The notes: a model not told the origin generated them from the sequence alone. A stretch of 64,000 nucleotides of DNA from an uncultured Prevotellaceae bacterium (GCA_947166305.1 CAMVDV010000004.1:42748-106747); one strand, 5' to 3'. Shown: positions 46,545 through 57,124, counted from the stretch's first letter. Numbers and translations are program-made.

Positions 46545-49358
46545 ATGGCAAAGGAATATAACTTTCGCGAAATAGAACAAAAGTGGCACCGCCTCTGGAC
46601 GCAGCGCCAGACCTACAAGGTGACCGAGGACACCGAACGCCAGAAATTCTACGTCCTCAACATGTTTCCCTATCCCAGCGGCGCAGGACTCCATGTGGGC
46701 CACCCCCTGGGATACATCGCCAGCGACATCTATGCCCGGTACAAAAGGCTCCAGGGCTTCAACGTCCTCAACCCGATGGGCTACGACGCCTACGGTTTGC
46801 CCGCAGAACAATATGCCATCAAGACCGGACAGCACCCCGAGAAGACCACCTTCGCCAACATCGACCGCTATCGAGAACAGCTTGACAAGATAGGATTCTC
46901 TTTCGACTGGGACCGCGAGGTGCGCACCTGCACCCCAGACTACTACCGATGGACGCAATGGGCCTTCCAGAAGATGTTCAATTCCTACTTCGACGAAGAC
47001 CTCCAGAAAGCACAACCCATAGAAAAACTCATCGACAAGTTCAAGCGCGAAGGCCGCTGGCCCTCCGACCCAAAAGCACAGAGCGACCTGCTCATGAACT
47101 ATCGTATCGCCTTCCTCGGCGAGACAATGGTCAACTGGTGCCCAGGGCTCGGCACGGTGCTCGCTAACGATGAAGTCGTCGAAGGCGTCAGTGTCCGCGG
47201 AGGCTTTCCCGTAGAACAGAAGAAGATGCGGCAGTGGTGCCTCCGCGTCAGCGCATACAGCCAGCGACTCCTCGACGGACTCGACACAATCGACTGGAGC
47301 GAAAGCATCAAGGAAACACAGCGAAACTGGATAGGCCGTTCGGAAGGAACAGAAGTGGAGATAAAGGTAGACGGCAACCCCGACGCCTCCTTCACCATCT
47401 TCACCACCCGGGCCGACACAATGTTCGGCGTTACCTTCTTTGTCCTCGCCCCTGAAAGCGAACTCGTTGACAAGTTGACGACATCCGGGCAGCGTGCCGC
47501 CGTAGAAGACTATCTGAGATATGTAAAAAGCCGCACCGAGAGGGAACGCATGATTGACCATACCGTCACAGGCGTCTTTAGTGGTGCCTATGGAATCAAT
47601 CCCATTACGGGAGACAAGTGTCCCATTTACATCGCAGAGTACGTCCTTGCCGGTTACGGAACAGGCGCCATCATGGCAGTGCCTGCTCATGACAGCCGAG
47701 ACTATGCCTTTGCTCGTCACTTCAACCTTCCCATCATTCCACTCGTGGAAGGCGCCGACGTCTCAGAGGAAAGCTATGATGCCAAGGAAGGCACTGTCAC
47801 CAATTCGCCAAGCTCGCCCGATGGCAGCGTAGAGTACGATGGTGAGCGCCTCGTACTCAACGGCCTTTCGATAAAAGAAGCCATCGCTGAGACGAAACGC
47901 TTCGTCCAGGCACATCACTTGGGCCGCATCAAGGTGAACTATCGTCTGCGCGACGCCATTTTCAGCCGTCAGCGTTACTGGGGAGAACCTTTCCCCGTAT
48001 ATTATAAGAAAGGCATCCCCACGATGATACCCGAAGATTGTTTGCCAATAGAACTGCCGCAGGTGGAGAAATTCCTGCCTACCGAGACGGGTGAACCTCC
48101 TCTTGGCAACGCACAAATGTGGGCGTGGGACGAAGTAAACCGCAAGATTGTGGACAAGAAACTCATTGACGAGCAGACAATCTTCCCCATCGAGCTTTAC
48201 ACAATGCCAGGCTTCGCAGGCTCAAGCGCCTACTATTTGCGCTACATGGACCCGCACAACAGCGAGGCACTGGTCAGCGATCGTGCGGCAAGCTATTGGC
48301 AGAACGTCGATCTCTACGTCGGCGGCTCCGAACATGCCACTGGTCACCTCATCTATTCGCGCTTCTGGAACAAGTTTCTCTTCGACCATGGCGTAAGCAA
48401 GAAGGAGGAACCCTTCCAGAAACTCGTTAATCAGGGCATGATACAGGGTCGCTCTAACTTCGTTTATCGCATCAAAGAGACCAATACTTTCGTTTCCCTC
48501 GGCCTGAAAGACCAGTACGATGTCACGCCGATCCACGTCGATGTCAATATCGTCAAGAACGATGTGCTCGACATCGAAGCGTTCAAAGCCTGGAGCCCTG
48601 AGTATGCCACGGCAGAATTCATCCTTGAGGATGGCAAATACGTCTGCGGTTGGGCCATAGAAAAGATGTCGAAGTCGATGTATAACGTGGTGAATCCGGA
48701 CATGATCGTGGAGAATTACGGCGCCGACACCCTGCGTCTCTACGAGATGTTCCTTGGTCCGGTGGAGCAATCGAAGCCGTGGGACACCAACGGCATCGAC
48801 GGTTGCTTCCGTTTCCTCAAGAAGTTGTGGGCTTTGTACTGGGACAAAGACGGCAACCTGACTGCCACGGACAGCGAACCCTCTGCCGAAAGCCTCAAGA
48901 CGCTGCACAAGCTCATCAAGAAGGTAACGGCCGACATCGAAGTGTTCTCTTACAATACAAGCATCTCGGCCTTCATGGTCGCCGTGAACGAACTGACTCA
49001 GCAGCGTTGCACCAGTCGCCTGGTGCTCCAGACGTTGCCCGTTCTCATCGCACCCTTCGCCCCGCACATTGCCGAGGAGCTTTGGGAAGCCTTGGGATGC
49101 GAGGGAAGCGTCTGCGATGCCAAGTGGCCTCAATACGACGAGAAGTATCTTGTGGAGACAAGCGTGAAGCTTGGCGTGCAGTTCAACGGAAAGGTACGCT
49201 TCGACATGCTCTTCCCTGCCGACGCCACGCCGGAGCAAATGATCGAACTTGCCACGTCGGCACCCGAGGCAGCGAAGTACCTTGACGGTATGCAGGTAGT
49301 GAAAACCATCGCCATACCCAAACGCATCGTCAACATCGTGGTGAAACCTAAAGCATAA
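46545..49358 (+). CDS. leuS: Leucyl-tRNA synthetase
   Basis: A 937-residue class I aminoacyl-tRNA synthetase that charges tRNA-Leu. HVGHPLGY (residues 50-57) is the HIGH motif and KMSKS (about 707-711) the second ATP motif. The CP1 editing domain carries [18 protein letters not shown] and [11 protein letters not shown], which hold the conserved Thr and Asp for hydrolysing mischarged tRNA. The C-terminal anticodon-binding part ends in a short domain. The stop overlaps the next ATG (TAATG), so it heads an operon with the two yitT genes. Confidence 0.98.
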   Translation: MAKEYNFREIEQKWHRLWTQRQTYKVTEDTERQKFYVLNMFPYPSGAGLHVGHPLGYIASDIYARYKRLQGFNVLNPMGYDAYGLPAEQYAIKTGQHPEKTTFANIDRYREQLDKIGFSFDWDREVRTCTPDYYRWTQWAFQKMFNSYFDEDLQKAQPIEKLIDKFKREGRWPSDPKAQSDLLMNYRIAFLGETMVNWCPGLGTVLANDEVVEGVSVRGGFPVEQKKMRQWCLRVSAYSQRLLDGLDTIDWSESIKETQRNWIGRSEGTEVEIKVDGNPDASFTIFTTRADTMFGVTFFVLAPESELVDKLTTSGQRAAVEDYLRYVKSRTERERMIDHTVTGVFSGAYGINPITGDKCPIYIAEYVLAGYGTGAIMAVPAHDSRDYAFARHFNLPIIPLVEGADVSEESYDAKEGTVTNSPSSPDGSVEYDGERLVLNGLSIKEAIAETKRFVQAHHLGRIKVNYRLRDAIFSRQRYWGEPFPVYYKKGIPTMIPEDCLPIELPQVEKFLPTETGEPPLGNAQMWAWDEVNRKIVDKKLIDEQTIFPIELYTMPGFAGSSAYYLRYMDPHNSEALVSDRAASYWQNVDLYVGGSEHATGHLIYSRFWNKFLFDHGVSKKEEPFQKLVNQGMIQGRSNFVYRIKETNTFVSLGLKDQYDVTPIHVDVNIVKNDVLDIEAFKAWSPEYATAEFILEDGKYVCGWAIEKMSKSMYNVVNPDMIVENYGADTLRLYEMFLGPVEQSKPWDTNGIDGCFRFLKKLWALYWDKDGNLTATDSEPSAESLKTLHKLIKKVTADIEVFSYNTSISAFMVAVNELTQQRCTSRLVLQTLPVLIAPFAPHIAEELWEALGCEGSVCDAKWPQYDEKYLVETSVKLGVQFNGKVRFDMLFPADATPEQMIELATSAPEAAKYLDGMQVVKTIAIPKRIVNIVVKPKA

Positions 49359-50257
49359 TGCCAAAGATACAGGTAAGCTATAGAAGAGTCTGGGAGTTCG
49401 TGGTCGACTTCCTTGCCATCAACATCGGGTTGGCTACCTACTCACTTGGGTGGGCGGCCTTCCTGTTACCCTATCACATTACGACGGGAGGCATGACGGG
49501 TATGTTTGCCATCGTGTACTATGTGACGGGATTCCCCGTGAGTTACGCCATACTCATTGCCAACAGTATCCTCTTGCTCTTTGCCTTGTGGCAGTTGGGC
49601 TGGAAGTTTACCATCAAGACGTCGTATGCCGTCCTTGCTCTCTCCACATACCTGCAGCTGGGACAGGAGTTGATGACGGACGACGCGGGCAACCTGATGC
49701 AGATACTTGGCGAGGGGCAGGACTCGATGGCCTGTGTGCTGGGAGCCATACTGAACGGCCTTGGCATCGGAATCGTCTTTCTGACAGGAGGCAGCACGGG
49801 TGGATGGGACATCATAGCGGCGTTGGTGAACAAGTACCGCAACATTTCCTTTGGCCGCGCGCTGCTTTTCCTGGACTTCCTCGTCATAGCGTCTTGCTGG
49901 CCCATCTTCCATGATGTCAGGATGGTGGTGTTCGGATATGTCACGCTCGTGGTATATACTTATGCCCTGGACATGCTGGTGAACAGTGCCAGACAGGACA
50001 TCCAGTTCATCATCTTCACACGCAAGGCCGACGACATCTGCCAGCGTATCATCTCGGAAACGTGTCACAGCGTCACCTCCATGGACGGCGAAGGCTTCTA
50101 CAGCCATCAGGACATCAAGGTGCTCATCACGATAGTTCACAAGCGCGAGGCAGTGAAGATTCTTCGCATGATACAGGAGACCGACCCGGCAGCCTTCGTG
50201 TCGCAGAGCCGAGCCGAAGGCGTCTATGGAAACGGATTTAATGCCATCAAGCCATGA
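49358..50257 (+). CDS. YitT-family membrane protein, first copy
   Basis: A 299-residue protein: five hydrophobic segments (FLLPYHITTGGMTGMFAIVY is the usual YitT opening, GGSTGGWDIIAALVNKY the next mark) followed by a C-terminal DUF2179 domain (FYSHQDIKVLITIVHKREA, PAAFVSQSRAEGVYGNGF). The family's transport role is unproven. Its start overlaps the leuS stop and its stop overlaps the second copy. Confidence 0.9.
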   Translation: MPKIQVSYRRVWEFVVDFLAINIGLATYSLGWAAFLLPYHITTGGMTGMFAIVYYVTGFPVSYAILIANSILLLFALWQLGWKFTIKTSYAVLALSTYLQLGQELMTDDAGNLMQILGEGQDSMACVLGAILNGLGIGIVFLTGGSTGGWDIIAALVNKYRNISFGRALLFLDFLVIASCWPIFHDVRMVVFGYVTLVVYTYALDMLVNSARQDIQFIIFTRKADDICQRIISETCHSVTSMDGEGFYSHQDIKVLITIVHKREAVKILRMIQETDPAAFVSQSRAEGVYGNGFNAIKP

Positions 50258-51162
50258 CGATGAAGGATATCATAGGACCCTCCCCGTGGCAGCTGGCACG
50301 CGACTACTTGCAGATGCTCCTCGGCACAGCCATCTACACGATTGGCTACACGTGCTTCCTGTTGCCCTACAAGATTGTGAGCGGCGGCGTGACAGGCATT
50401 TCCACGATCATCTACTACATCACGGGCTTTCCTGCCGCTAATACTTACCTCATCATCAACGTGGCGCTGCTCCTCATGGCGATGCGTATCCTGGGCTGGC
50501 GCTATCTTGTGCGCACCATCATCGTGACCTTGCTCATCTCGGGCGCCATCGGATTGCTGCAAACGGAGCTTACCGTGGTCGGACCCGACGGGAGTCACGC
50601 GCTGATGCACATTCTTGGCGAGCAGAAATTCATGGCCTGTGTCATCGGAGCCTTCCTCGAAGGCCTCGGCCTGGCCACTATCTTCCTGGCAGGAGGCAGC
50701 ACGGGAGGCACCGACATCATTGCCAGCTCCATCAACAAGTACTGGAACATCTCGCTGGGACGGCTGCTGCTGCTGATCGACATCTTCATCATCGGCGGCA
50801 GCTACTTCGTGTGGCGCAACCTGGAGACGATGGTCGTGGGCTACGTCGCCATGTTCATCAGCCTCAACTTCGTCGATTATGTCATCAATGCAGCGCGGCA
50901 GAGTGTGCAGTTCATCATCATCAGCGACCGCTATGAGGACATTGCGCACGAGGTGAACACACAGCTCGACCGTGGCGTAACCGTGCTCTACGGCGAAGGA
51001 TTCTACAGCCGCGAGAAACGGCAGGTGCTGCTCATCCTGGCCAAGAAGCACGAGAGCCGCAGCATCTTCCAGCTCATCAAACGCGCCGACCCGCAGGCCT
51101 TCGTCTCCATGAGCAACGTGGAGGGCGTCTTCGGCGAAGGGTTCGACACGATAAAAAGGTGA
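50254..51162 (+). CDS. YitT-family membrane protein, second copy
   Basis: A 302-residue paralogue of the previous gene with the same layout (FLLPYKIVSGGVTGISTIIY, GGSTGGTDIIASSINKYWN, FYSREKRQVLLILAKKHES, SNVEGVFGEGFDTIKR). The two differ most in the extracytoplasmic loops. Tandem pairs may form a hetero-dimer; that is a guess. The start overlaps the first copy by four bases. Confidence 0.9.
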   Translation: MTMKDIIGPSPWQLARDYLQMLLGTAIYTIGYTCFLLPYKIVSGGVTGISTIIYYITGFPAANTYLIINVALLLMAMRILGWRYLVRTIIVTLLISGAIGLLQTELTVVGPDGSHALMHILGEQKFMACVIGAFLEGLGLATIFLAGGSTGGTDIIASSINKYWNISLGRLLLLIDIFIIGGSYFVWRNLETMVVGYVAMFISLNFVDYVINAARQSVQFIIISDRYEDIAHEVNTQLDRGVTVLYGEGFYSREKRQVLLILAKKHESRSIFQLIKRADPQAFVSMSNVEGVFGEGFDTIKR

Positions 51163-51260
51163 AAAATTAAAAAGTTGAAAAGTTAAAAAGTTAAGGTGTG
51201 AAAACGTTATAACGTTATGACGTTAAAAAGTTAAGGCGTTATGACGTTAGAACGTTAGAA
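51163..51260. repeat. Low-complexity GTTAAAAAGTTAAG/ACGTTA run
   Basis: Words AAAAGTTAA and ACGTTA repeat with roughly 10-11 bp spacing. A similar short run precedes the C-GCAxxG-C-C gene (about 4651-4685). Nothing else is seen in the 51163-51481 gap except the 22-bp array. Confidence 0.7.
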
Positions 51261-51313
51261 CGAGAGAAAGAAAAGAGCTAAAATAATAAAACTTCCTGAT
51301 GTTCCGTCAGCCT

Positions 51314-51423
51314 CATTCAGGGTGCCGGAGACAAGGCTTCACCGTTACCGGCACAACCCTTCAGCGTTATGGGCACAATGCTTGACCGTTATCGAAAGAA
51401 CCCTTGACCGTTGTCGGGAGAAC
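51314..51423. repeat. 22-bp tandem array, CTTGACCGTTATCG type
   Basis: Five units at 51314, 51336, 51358, 51380 and 51402, the first degenerate. It lies between the second yitT stop and the rdgB start. Confidence 0.88.
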
Positions 51424-51481
51424 CCTCTTTCAGACACATCCGAAACGTAAACCAAAAGTAAAAGAGACAAAAGCTGAACCG

Positions 51482-52102
51482 ATGAAACGAGAACTCGTGA
51501 TGGCAACCAACAACGCCCACAAGCTGGAGGAAGTGCGGCAGATACTGGGTGACACCTTCCTCGTGAAGGGACTCACCGACATTGGCTGCACGGAGGACAT
51601 CCCCGAGACGGCCGACACACTCGAAGGCAACGCCCTGCAGAAGGCACGCTACGTCTATGAGAACTACGGCGTGGACTGCTTTGCCGACGACACAGGTCTC
51701 GAGATCGACGCCTTGCATGGCGCGCCAGGCGTGTTCACCGCACGCTTCGGAGCCATGAACGGTTACGGCGAAAGCCACGATGCCGACGCCAACATCCACT
51801 GCCTGCTCGACAAACTCGAGCACGCCGACACGCGCAAGGCTCGCTTCCGCACCGTCATAGCACTCATACAAGGCGGACAGACCCACCTCTTCGAAGGCAT
51901 CGTGGAAGGAGACATCCTCACCCAACGCACCGGCAGCGAAGGCTTCGGCTACGACCCTGTCTTTGCACCCCAAGAGGCCGGCGGACTGAGCTTCGCACAG
52001 ATAGGACCCGAAGCCAAGAACGCCATCAGCCACAGGGGACGCGCCACCAGGCAACTCGCACGTTTCCTACACTCGCAAGACAACACCCAGGACAATAATT
52101 AA
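51482..52102 (+). CDS. rdgB: Non-canonical purine NTP pyrophosphatase (RdgB/HAM1)
   Basis: A 206-residue enzyme that hydrolyses ITP, dITP and XTP to monophosphates and keeps them out of nucleic acids. Marks are LVMATNNAHKLEEVRQIL at the start, DCFADDTGLEIDALHGAPGV with the catalytic acidic residues, and GSEGFGYDPVF with RGRATRQL. The ATG at 51482 is preferred; the longer frame reads through the 22-bp array and lacks family likeness. Confidence 0.95.
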   Translation: MKRELVMATNNAHKLEEVRQILGDTFLVKGLTDIGCTEDIPETADTLEGNALQKARYVYENYGVDCFADDTGLEIDALHGAPGVFTARFGAMNGYGESHDADANIHCLLDKLEHADTRKARFRTVIALIQGGQTHLFEGIVEGDILTQRTGSEGFGYDPVFAPQEAGGLSFAQIGPEAKNAISHRGRATRQLARFLHSQDNTQDNN

Positions 52103-52205
52103 CCACCCACATACGTTATATCTATATATACCTTATATATAATATAAACACAACATCGGCGCACACCGCACATACAAACCCATTATCACAACACGCTCCA
52201 AAACG

Positions 52206-54506
52206 ATGATAAAGAAACTACTCTCCCTGGCACTGCTCCAATGCGCGCTCTGCCTCACAGCCTCAGCCCAGCAGCTGGGCACATGGCGCATGTATCTCAG
52301 CTACTTCAACGCCACAAAGAGCGACGTCGGAGGCAGCATCATCTACTCCCTCATGAACGGCAACCTCCTCTCCTACGACACCGACGACGGAGAAGTGCGC
52401 ACCTACGACAACCAGAATGCACTCAGCGACGTAGGCATCGCACACATCGCCTACAGCCAGAAAGCCGCCAAACTGCTCATCGTCTACAGCAACAGCAACA
52501 TCGATCTCCTCGATGCCGAAGGCAATGTGCAGAACATCTCAGCACTCAAGGACAAACGCATCCTCGACAAAGAAGTGACATACGTCAGCATTTCAGGCTC
52601 CACGGCATACCTCGCCACAGGATTCGGCTTCCTCGAGGTTGACATGAGCGAAGGCGTCATCCGCAGCACCTACCGCCTCGGACTCTCAGCCACCACCGTG
52701 GCAGCATCAGACGACTACGTCTTCCTCTCCACAAGCGAAGGACTCTACCAATGCCGCAGAGACAACAATATGCAACTCCAAGAAAACTGGACCAGAAGAA
52801 CCACCTGGAGCTCCGTCCGAAGCATGTACTTCTTCCAAGACAAGTTCGTGGCTATCACCTCAAGCAACCTCTATATGATGGATCCAGCCACGACCACCAA
52901 CACAGCATACAGCAAGGGTGCATACACATACATGAAGGTGAGCGGAGGCAAACTCATTTGGGGCAACGCCACATCGCTCTTCTTCACCGACAACCTCAGC
53001 AGCGATCCCACCGCCATCACCGTCGACAACCAATGGAGCGACGCATCTGTCGTGGCAGACACCTACTGGATGAGCGAAGGCACAAACGGCCTGAAAGCCT
53101 ACAAGACAAGCGGTCAGGAAATCAACGCCACAGGCCAAGTCATACAACCCAGCAGCCCCATACGCGACCTCGGCTACAATATCTCATGGGAAGGCGACCG
53201 CCTCCTCGTGGCAGGCGGCATCAATACCACAGGCAGCTTCACCAATCCCGCCACAGCCATGTACTATGAGAACGGAGTCTGGACAAACTTCACCGAAATG
53301 GAAAAGCCCGAGAACTACCCAAGCCTGCGCCTCCGCAACACCACAAACCTTGTGCAGGACCCACTCGACGACACACATCACTTCGCAAGCCTCTACCGTA
53401 CCGGCCTATGCGAATACCGTAACGGCAAATTCGTCAAGCTCTACAACCACGACAACTCACCCTTGCGAAGCCTCATGGCGCGCGTTCCGCAATATTACAA
53501 CTACGTTATGTGCTCAGCCCTCAGCTACGATGCCGACGGAAACCTCTGGATGGCATCAAGTATGCGCGACTCCGCACTCCACGTCCTCAAGCCTAACGGC
53601 ACATGGTACAATCCCTATTACGAAGAACTCAACGGCGTGTCGCTCATCGACCAAATCCTTCATCACAGCAGCGGCCTTAAGTTCATCACAAGCAGGCGTA
53701 TCGAGAAGCGAGGCATCTTCTGCCTCGACACCAAAGGCACCGAACGAACCACCGACGACCGCCACATCATGCACCAGAACATCGTCAACCAAGACGGCAC
53801 ACCCTATCTGCCTGAATCCTTCTTCTGCCTTTGCGAAGACCTCGAAGGCCTCGTCTGGGTAGGCACATCGTCGGGCGTCTTCGTCATAGAGGACGTGACA
53901 AAAGTCTTCGATCCCGGTTTCCAGTTCACACAAATAAAGATTAACAGAAACGATGGCAGCGGCCTGGCCGACTACTTGCTCAACGATGTGTCCATCTCCT
54001 GCATCACCGTCGATGCCGCCAACCGCAAGTGGATTGGCACACAGACCAACGGGGCATTCCTCATCAGTGCCGACGGACAGGAGATGATCCACCACTTCAC
54101 CACCGAAGACAGCCCGCTCTTGAGCGACGAGGTGCAGAGCATAGCGGTACATCCAGGCACGGGTGAGGTCGTATTCGGCACGCCTAAAGGCTTATGCAGC
54201 TTTATCAGTGACGCCACAACGCCTGAGGAAGAGCTCAAAAAGAGCAACGTTACGGTCTTCCCCAACCCCGTCAATCCCGATTACAACGGGCCGATAGCCA
54301 TCCGAGGCCTTGTGGCTAACGCAGAAGTCAAGATAATCTCCACCGGCGGGCAACTCGTCTGGAACGGCAGCTCAGCAGGCGGAACGTGCCTCTGGAACGG
54401 CGTTGCCAACAACGGCAAGCGCGTGGCGAGCGGAGTCTATCACGTTGTGGCCAATACCCCCGAAGGTGGCAAGGCCATCGTCACCCGCATTGTCGTCGTC
54501 AGGTAG
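52206..54506 (+). CDS. porZ: Type IX secretion system protein PorZ
   Basis: A 766-residue secreted protein. After the signal peptide (to about TASAQQ) two beta-propeller-like regions fill about residues 25-660 (repeats such as ENDVGI-like ALSDVGIAHIAYSQKAAKLL). The C-terminal domain (VTVFPNPVNPDYNGPIAI, LVWNGSSAGGTCLWNG, ASGVYHVVANTPEGGKAI) is the T9SS sorting domain, which PorZ itself keeps. PorZ delivers anionic lipopolysaccharide to the sortase complex at the cell surface in Porphyromonas. Its presence implies a T9SS here. It stands alone downstream of rdgB, with an AT-rich leader. Confidence 0.88.
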   Translation: MIKKLLSLALLQCALCLTASAQQLGTWRMYLSYFNATKSDVGGSIIYSLMNGNLLSYDTDDGEVRTYDNQNALSDVGIAHIAYSQKAAKLLIVYSNSNIDLLDAEGNVQNISALKDKRILDKEVTYVSISGSTAYLATGFGFLEVDMSEGVIRSTYRLGLSATTVAASDDYVFLSTSEGLYQCRRDNNMQLQENWTRRTTWSSVRSMYFFQDKFVAITSSNLYMMDPATTTNTAYSKGAYTYMKVSGGKLIWGNATSLFFTDNLSSDPTAITVDNQWSDASVVADTYWMSEGTNGLKAYKTSGQEINATGQVIQPSSPIRDLGYNISWEGDRLLVAGGINTTGSFTNPATAMYYENGVWTNFTEMEKPENYPSLRLRNTTNLVQDPLDDTHHFASLYRTGLCEYRNGKFVKLYNHDNSPLRSLMARVPQYYNYVMCSALSYDADGNLWMASSMRDSALHVLKPNGTWYNPYYEELNGVSLIDQILHHSSGLKFITSRRIEKRGIFCLDTKGTERTTDDRHIMHQNIVNQDGTPYLPESFFCLCEDLEGLVWVGTSSGVFVIEDVTKVFDPGFQFTQIKINRNDGSGLADYLLNDVSISCITVDAANRKWIGTQTNGAFLISADGQEMIHHFTTEDSPLLSDEVQSIAVHPGTGEVVFGTPKGLCSFISDATTPEEELKKSNVTVFPNPVNPDYNGPIAIRGLVANAEVKIISTGGQLVWNGSSAGGTCLWNGVANNGKRVASGVYHVVANTPEGGKAIVTRIVVVR

Positions 54507-54520
54507 GTAAAGCCGAAGCC

Positions 54521-54608
54521 GGAAATCTCCGCTGCCTGCGATGGCAATCCTCGCAGCCTGCGATGGCAATCTCCGCAGCCTGCGTTGGCAATCTCCGCCT
54601 GCGGAGAT
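54521..54608. repeat. 22-bp tandem array, GGCAATCTCCGCAGCCTGCG type
   Basis: Units start at 54521, 54543, 54565, with a partial one at 54587. The array begins 14 bases past the porZ stop and ends in a small palindrome (AATCTCCGC/GCGGAGATT). Confidence 0.9.
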
Positions 54609-54663
54609 TTCTCACGTCCGGCGGGACGGACGGATTTGCCGCCTCGGAGAACCTATCACACAA

Positions 54664-54708
54664 AGAGAAGGGACAGGAAATGCTCAGTCGGCATCCTGTC
54701 CCTTCTCT
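54664..54708. terminator. Bidirectional hairpin between porZ and the ABM gene
   Basis: AGAGAAGGGACAGGA (54664-54678) and its perfect complement (54694-54708) make a 15-bp stem with a 15-base loop between two convergent genes. No T-run, so it may need Rho or act as an RNA end protector. Confidence 0.7.
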
Positions 54709-54727
54709 GTTCCTGGGCGGACGGGGC

Positions 54728-55003
54728 TTAGCGCTCCATCTTCTCTACCTTCATTTCGCCGCAGCTCTCGATGATGCCGACAAGCTCCTTGAATTCTGGC
54801 GTGGCAGAATGGCGGGCAAGGGCTTCTTCGCTTTCCCATGTCTCGCAAAACATGAAGATGTCCTTGCGTGTGGCACTTTCGAAGACGTCGTAACTCACCA
54901 TGCCTTCGTGTTTTTGTGTCTTGGCTGTGAGCAGAATGGCAGCCTCGAGTGCTTCGTTGTACTTGCCTTTCTTGGCTTGGAAGAAACAATTCAGTCTAAT
55001 CAT
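54728..55003 (-). CDS. Antibiotic biosynthesis monooxygenase-domain protein
   Basis: A 91-residue single-domain protein of the ABM ferredoxin-like fold: MIRLNCFFQAKKGKYNEALE, KHEGMVSYDVFESATRKDI, ETWESEEALARHSATPEF. Such small dimers act on quinols or heme-like substrates (YgiN type), or are of unknown role. It is convergent with porZ. The lpxB gene upstream is on the same strand, with 37 bp between. Confidence 0.88.
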   Translation of the reverse strand: MIRLNCFFQAKKGKYNEALEAAILLTAKTQKHEGMVSYDVFESATRKDIFMFCETWESEEALARHSATPEFKELVGIIESCGEMKVEKMER

Positions 55004-55040
55004 AGCTTCATTTACGTTTTAAGGATTGAAAATATATTAT

Positions 55041-56264
55041 TTAACTCTTTAAGTGTTCCAATATGATGCTTGCGGCCTTGTCTGGTGCGCCGGGCTTTCC
55101 GAGGAGCGCAGCCATGTGCCGGTAGCCCTCGAGCTGTGCTTGCCGTGCGTTGCCACCGGGCAGGATTGCGGCAAGATGTCTGCGGACGTTGGCTGCCGAC
55201 ATCTGGTGTGCTACGAGCTCAGGGACAACCTCTTTGCCGCAAATGAGGTTGACGAGGGAGATGTGGGGCACGCGAAGGAAGAGCCGACGCAAAAGGGATA
55301 CGATGCGACCGGCCTTCGTGTGGTAGCAGACGACCTGCGGTACGCCGAAGAGGGCTGTTTCGAGTGTGGCGGTGCCGCTGGTGACGAGGGCTGCCGTGCT
55401 GTGCTGCAGCAGGCGGAAGGTCTGGTCTCGGACCCATTGAACGCTGACGTTCTTTGAACATTCATCATTGACCATTGAACATTGACCATTGAACATTGAC
55501 CATTGACCATTGGGCATTGGGCACTGAACCTTGTTTTTTTCCAGGATATGCCTGTAGAATTGGTCGCTGAGGCCTGGTGCGGCGGCGATGACGAGCTGGT
55601 GGTCTGCGGCAAAGGGTGCGGCGCCTTGTATCATGCGTGGCAGGTTGTCGAGGACTTCCTGCCGTCGGCTTCCGGGCAGAAGGGCGATGACGGGCCGCTC
55701 GCCAGCCTTGCCCTGCGGGGAGGGAGGGGAGGCTTCGGGGTGGCGGGAGAGGTAGGATGCCACCTCGTCGACCGTGGGGTTCCCGACGTAATGTATCTGG
55801 TAGTCGTGCCTTTGCCTGTAGTATTCCACCTCGAAGGGCAGGATGGAGAGCAGCAGGTCGACGTTCCTTCGGATGCTCTGGATGCGGCGTTCCTTCCATG
55901 CCCAAATTTTCGGAGCGATGTAATAGACCACCTTTGCCTGCGTATGTCTGTGGGCAAAGGCGGCAATGCGCAGGTTGAAGCCCGGGTAGTCCACGAGGAT
56001 GACGGCGTCGGGCTTGTAGCTGAGGATGTCCTTCTCGCACTGTTTCATGCCTCGGAGAATGGTCTTCAGGTGCATGAGCACTGGGATGAATCCCATGTAG
56101 GCGAGGTTGCTGTAGTGCAGGATGAGCTGTACGCCCTGCTGAGCCATGGCGTCTCCGCCGATGCCTCGGAACTGTGCCTTGGCATCGCGTTGCCTGATGG
56201 CCGCCACGAGGTGGGCGGCGTGGATATCGCCACTGGCTTCGCCGGCTATGATGTAGTAGTTCAT
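55041..56264 (-). CDS. lpxB: Lipid-A-disaccharide synthase
   Basis: A 407-residue inner-membrane-associated GT-B glycosyltransferase that joins UDP-diacyl-glucosamine and lipid X to make the lipid A disaccharide. Marks are AGEASGDIHAAHLV, IGGDAMAQQGV, ILVDYPGFNLRIA, LLPGSRRQEV, and LVTSGTATLETALFGVPQVV near the end. It is about 25 residues longer than usual: residues about 246-269 (PMPNGQWSMFNGQCSMVNDE) are read from a dispersed CATTGACCATTGAA repeat inserted in frame. surE lies upstream on the same strand. Confidence 0.95.
   Translation of the reverse strand: MNYYIIAGEASGDIHAAHLVAAIRQRDAKAQFRGIGGDAMAQQGVQLILHYSNLAYMGFIPVLMHLKTILRGMKQCEKDILSYKPDAVILVDYPGFNLRIAAFAHRHTQAKVVYYIAPKIWAWKERRIQSIRRNVDLLLSILPFEVEYYRQRHDYQIHYVGNPTVDEVASYLSRHPEASPPSPQGKAGERPVIALLPGSRRQEVLDNLPRMIQGAAPFAADHQLVIAAAPGLSDQFYRHILEKNKVQCPMPNGQWSMFNGQCSMVNDECSKNVSVQWVRDQTFRLLQHSTAALVTSGTATLETALFGVPQVVCYHTKAGRIVSLLRRLFLRVPHISLVNLICGKEVVPELVAHQMSAANVRRHLAAILPGGNARQAQLEGYRHMAALLGKPGAPDKAASIILEHLKS
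55458..55527. repeat. CATTGACCATTGAA repeat inside lpxB
   Basis: ATTGACC/ATTGAAC words repeat over about 70 bp within the coding sequence. The same words occur between genes at 27546-27598 and inside the large surface protein gene near 27979-28000. Confidence 0.8.
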
Positions 56265-56342
56265 TCTAATTCATAATTATTAATTCACAATTCATAATTT
56301 ATTCCTTCCGAATGTCGTCGGATGCCTATCCGAAGGGCGTCA

Positions 56343-57098
56343 TTATGAATTATGAATTATGAATTGAGAATTGAGGAAGCTGTAGTTCGTCATGTCGAGC
56401 TGCACGGGGGTGATGGCGGCATAGCCGTGGTCGAGGGCCCAATAGTCTGTGTCGTCGGCCTCAGGCTCGAGGTTTTGGAAGTAACCTGTCAGCCGGTATT
56501 CTCCTTCGCCCACTTTCTCCATCTCCTTCATCCATCGCCCTCGCCCGATGCGGCAGAGGCGTGTGCCCTTCAGCGCCTGCACTTCGGGGAAATTCACGTT
56601 GAGGAGCGTGTCCTGCGGCAGTCCGTCCCGGAGGACACGGCTTGCCGTCTGGAGGATGACCTCCTCGTAGGGACTGAAGTCGCACTGCTGGCTTTTGGTC
56701 TTGAGGCTGAAGGCGATGCCCGGCACCTGCTTCATGCAGGCCTCGAGGACAGCGCCCACCGTGCCGCTATAGTGCAGGCTGACGGAGGCATTGTCGCCGT
56801 GGTTGATGCCGCTCACCACGAGGTTGGGCCTCACTTGGAGCAGTCCGTCGAGGGCAAGCTTGACGCAGTCGGTGGGCGTGCCACTGCATTTGTAGACTTT
56901 CTTGCCAGGCTCGTCGCAGAGGAGGCTGATGCGTATGTTGGTGATGGGCGAGATGCTGCACGACGCGGCGCTTCGCGGTCCGTCGGGCGCCACTACGATG
57001 ACGTCGCCGAGGCGTTGCATCAGGGCCGTCAGCACCTGTATGCCTTGTGCCTGCACGCCGTCGTCGTTGGAGATGAGGATGAGAGGTCGGTGGATCAT
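56343..57098 (-). CDS. surE: 5'/3'-nucleotidase SurE
   Basis: A 251-residue metal-dependent phosphatase acting on nucleoside monophosphates. The ATG at 57098 gives the family start (MIHRPLILISNDDGVQAQGI, whose two Asp bind metal); the longer frame adds unrelated residues. VVAPDGPRSAASCSIS, VVSGINHGDNAS and HYSGTVGAVLEA follow. The last ten residues (SQFIIHNS end) are read from a dispersed AATTCATAATT repeat, so the natural C-terminus may have been replaced. It shares its strand with lpxB, 78 bp apart. Confidence 0.95.
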   Translation of the reverse strand: MIHRPLILISNDDGVQAQGIQVLTALMQRLGDVIVVAPDGPRSAASCSISPITNIRISLLCDEPGKKVYKCSGTPTDCVKLALDGLLQVRPNLVVSGINHGDNASVSLHYSGTVGAVLEACMKQVPGIAFSLKTKSQQCDFSPYEEVILQTASRVLRDGLPQDTLLNVNFPEVQALKGTRLCRIGRGRWMKEMEKVGEGEYRLTGYFQNLEPEADDTDYWALDHGYAAITPVQLDMTNYSFLNSQFIIHNS

Positions 57099-57116
57099 GG
57101 TTCTTTCTTTTCGGTG

Positions 57117-57124
57117 CAAAGATA
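57117..57124 (-). promoter_or_regulatory. Promoter -7 element for surE
   Basis: TATCTTTG on the minus strand, 19 bp before the ATG at 57098, which supports that start and a very short leader. Confidence 0.6.

Noticed and set aside
45759..47720. 653-codon open frame on the minus strand
   Set aside because: Shadow of the beta-barrel and leuS genes, which have clear motifs and starts.
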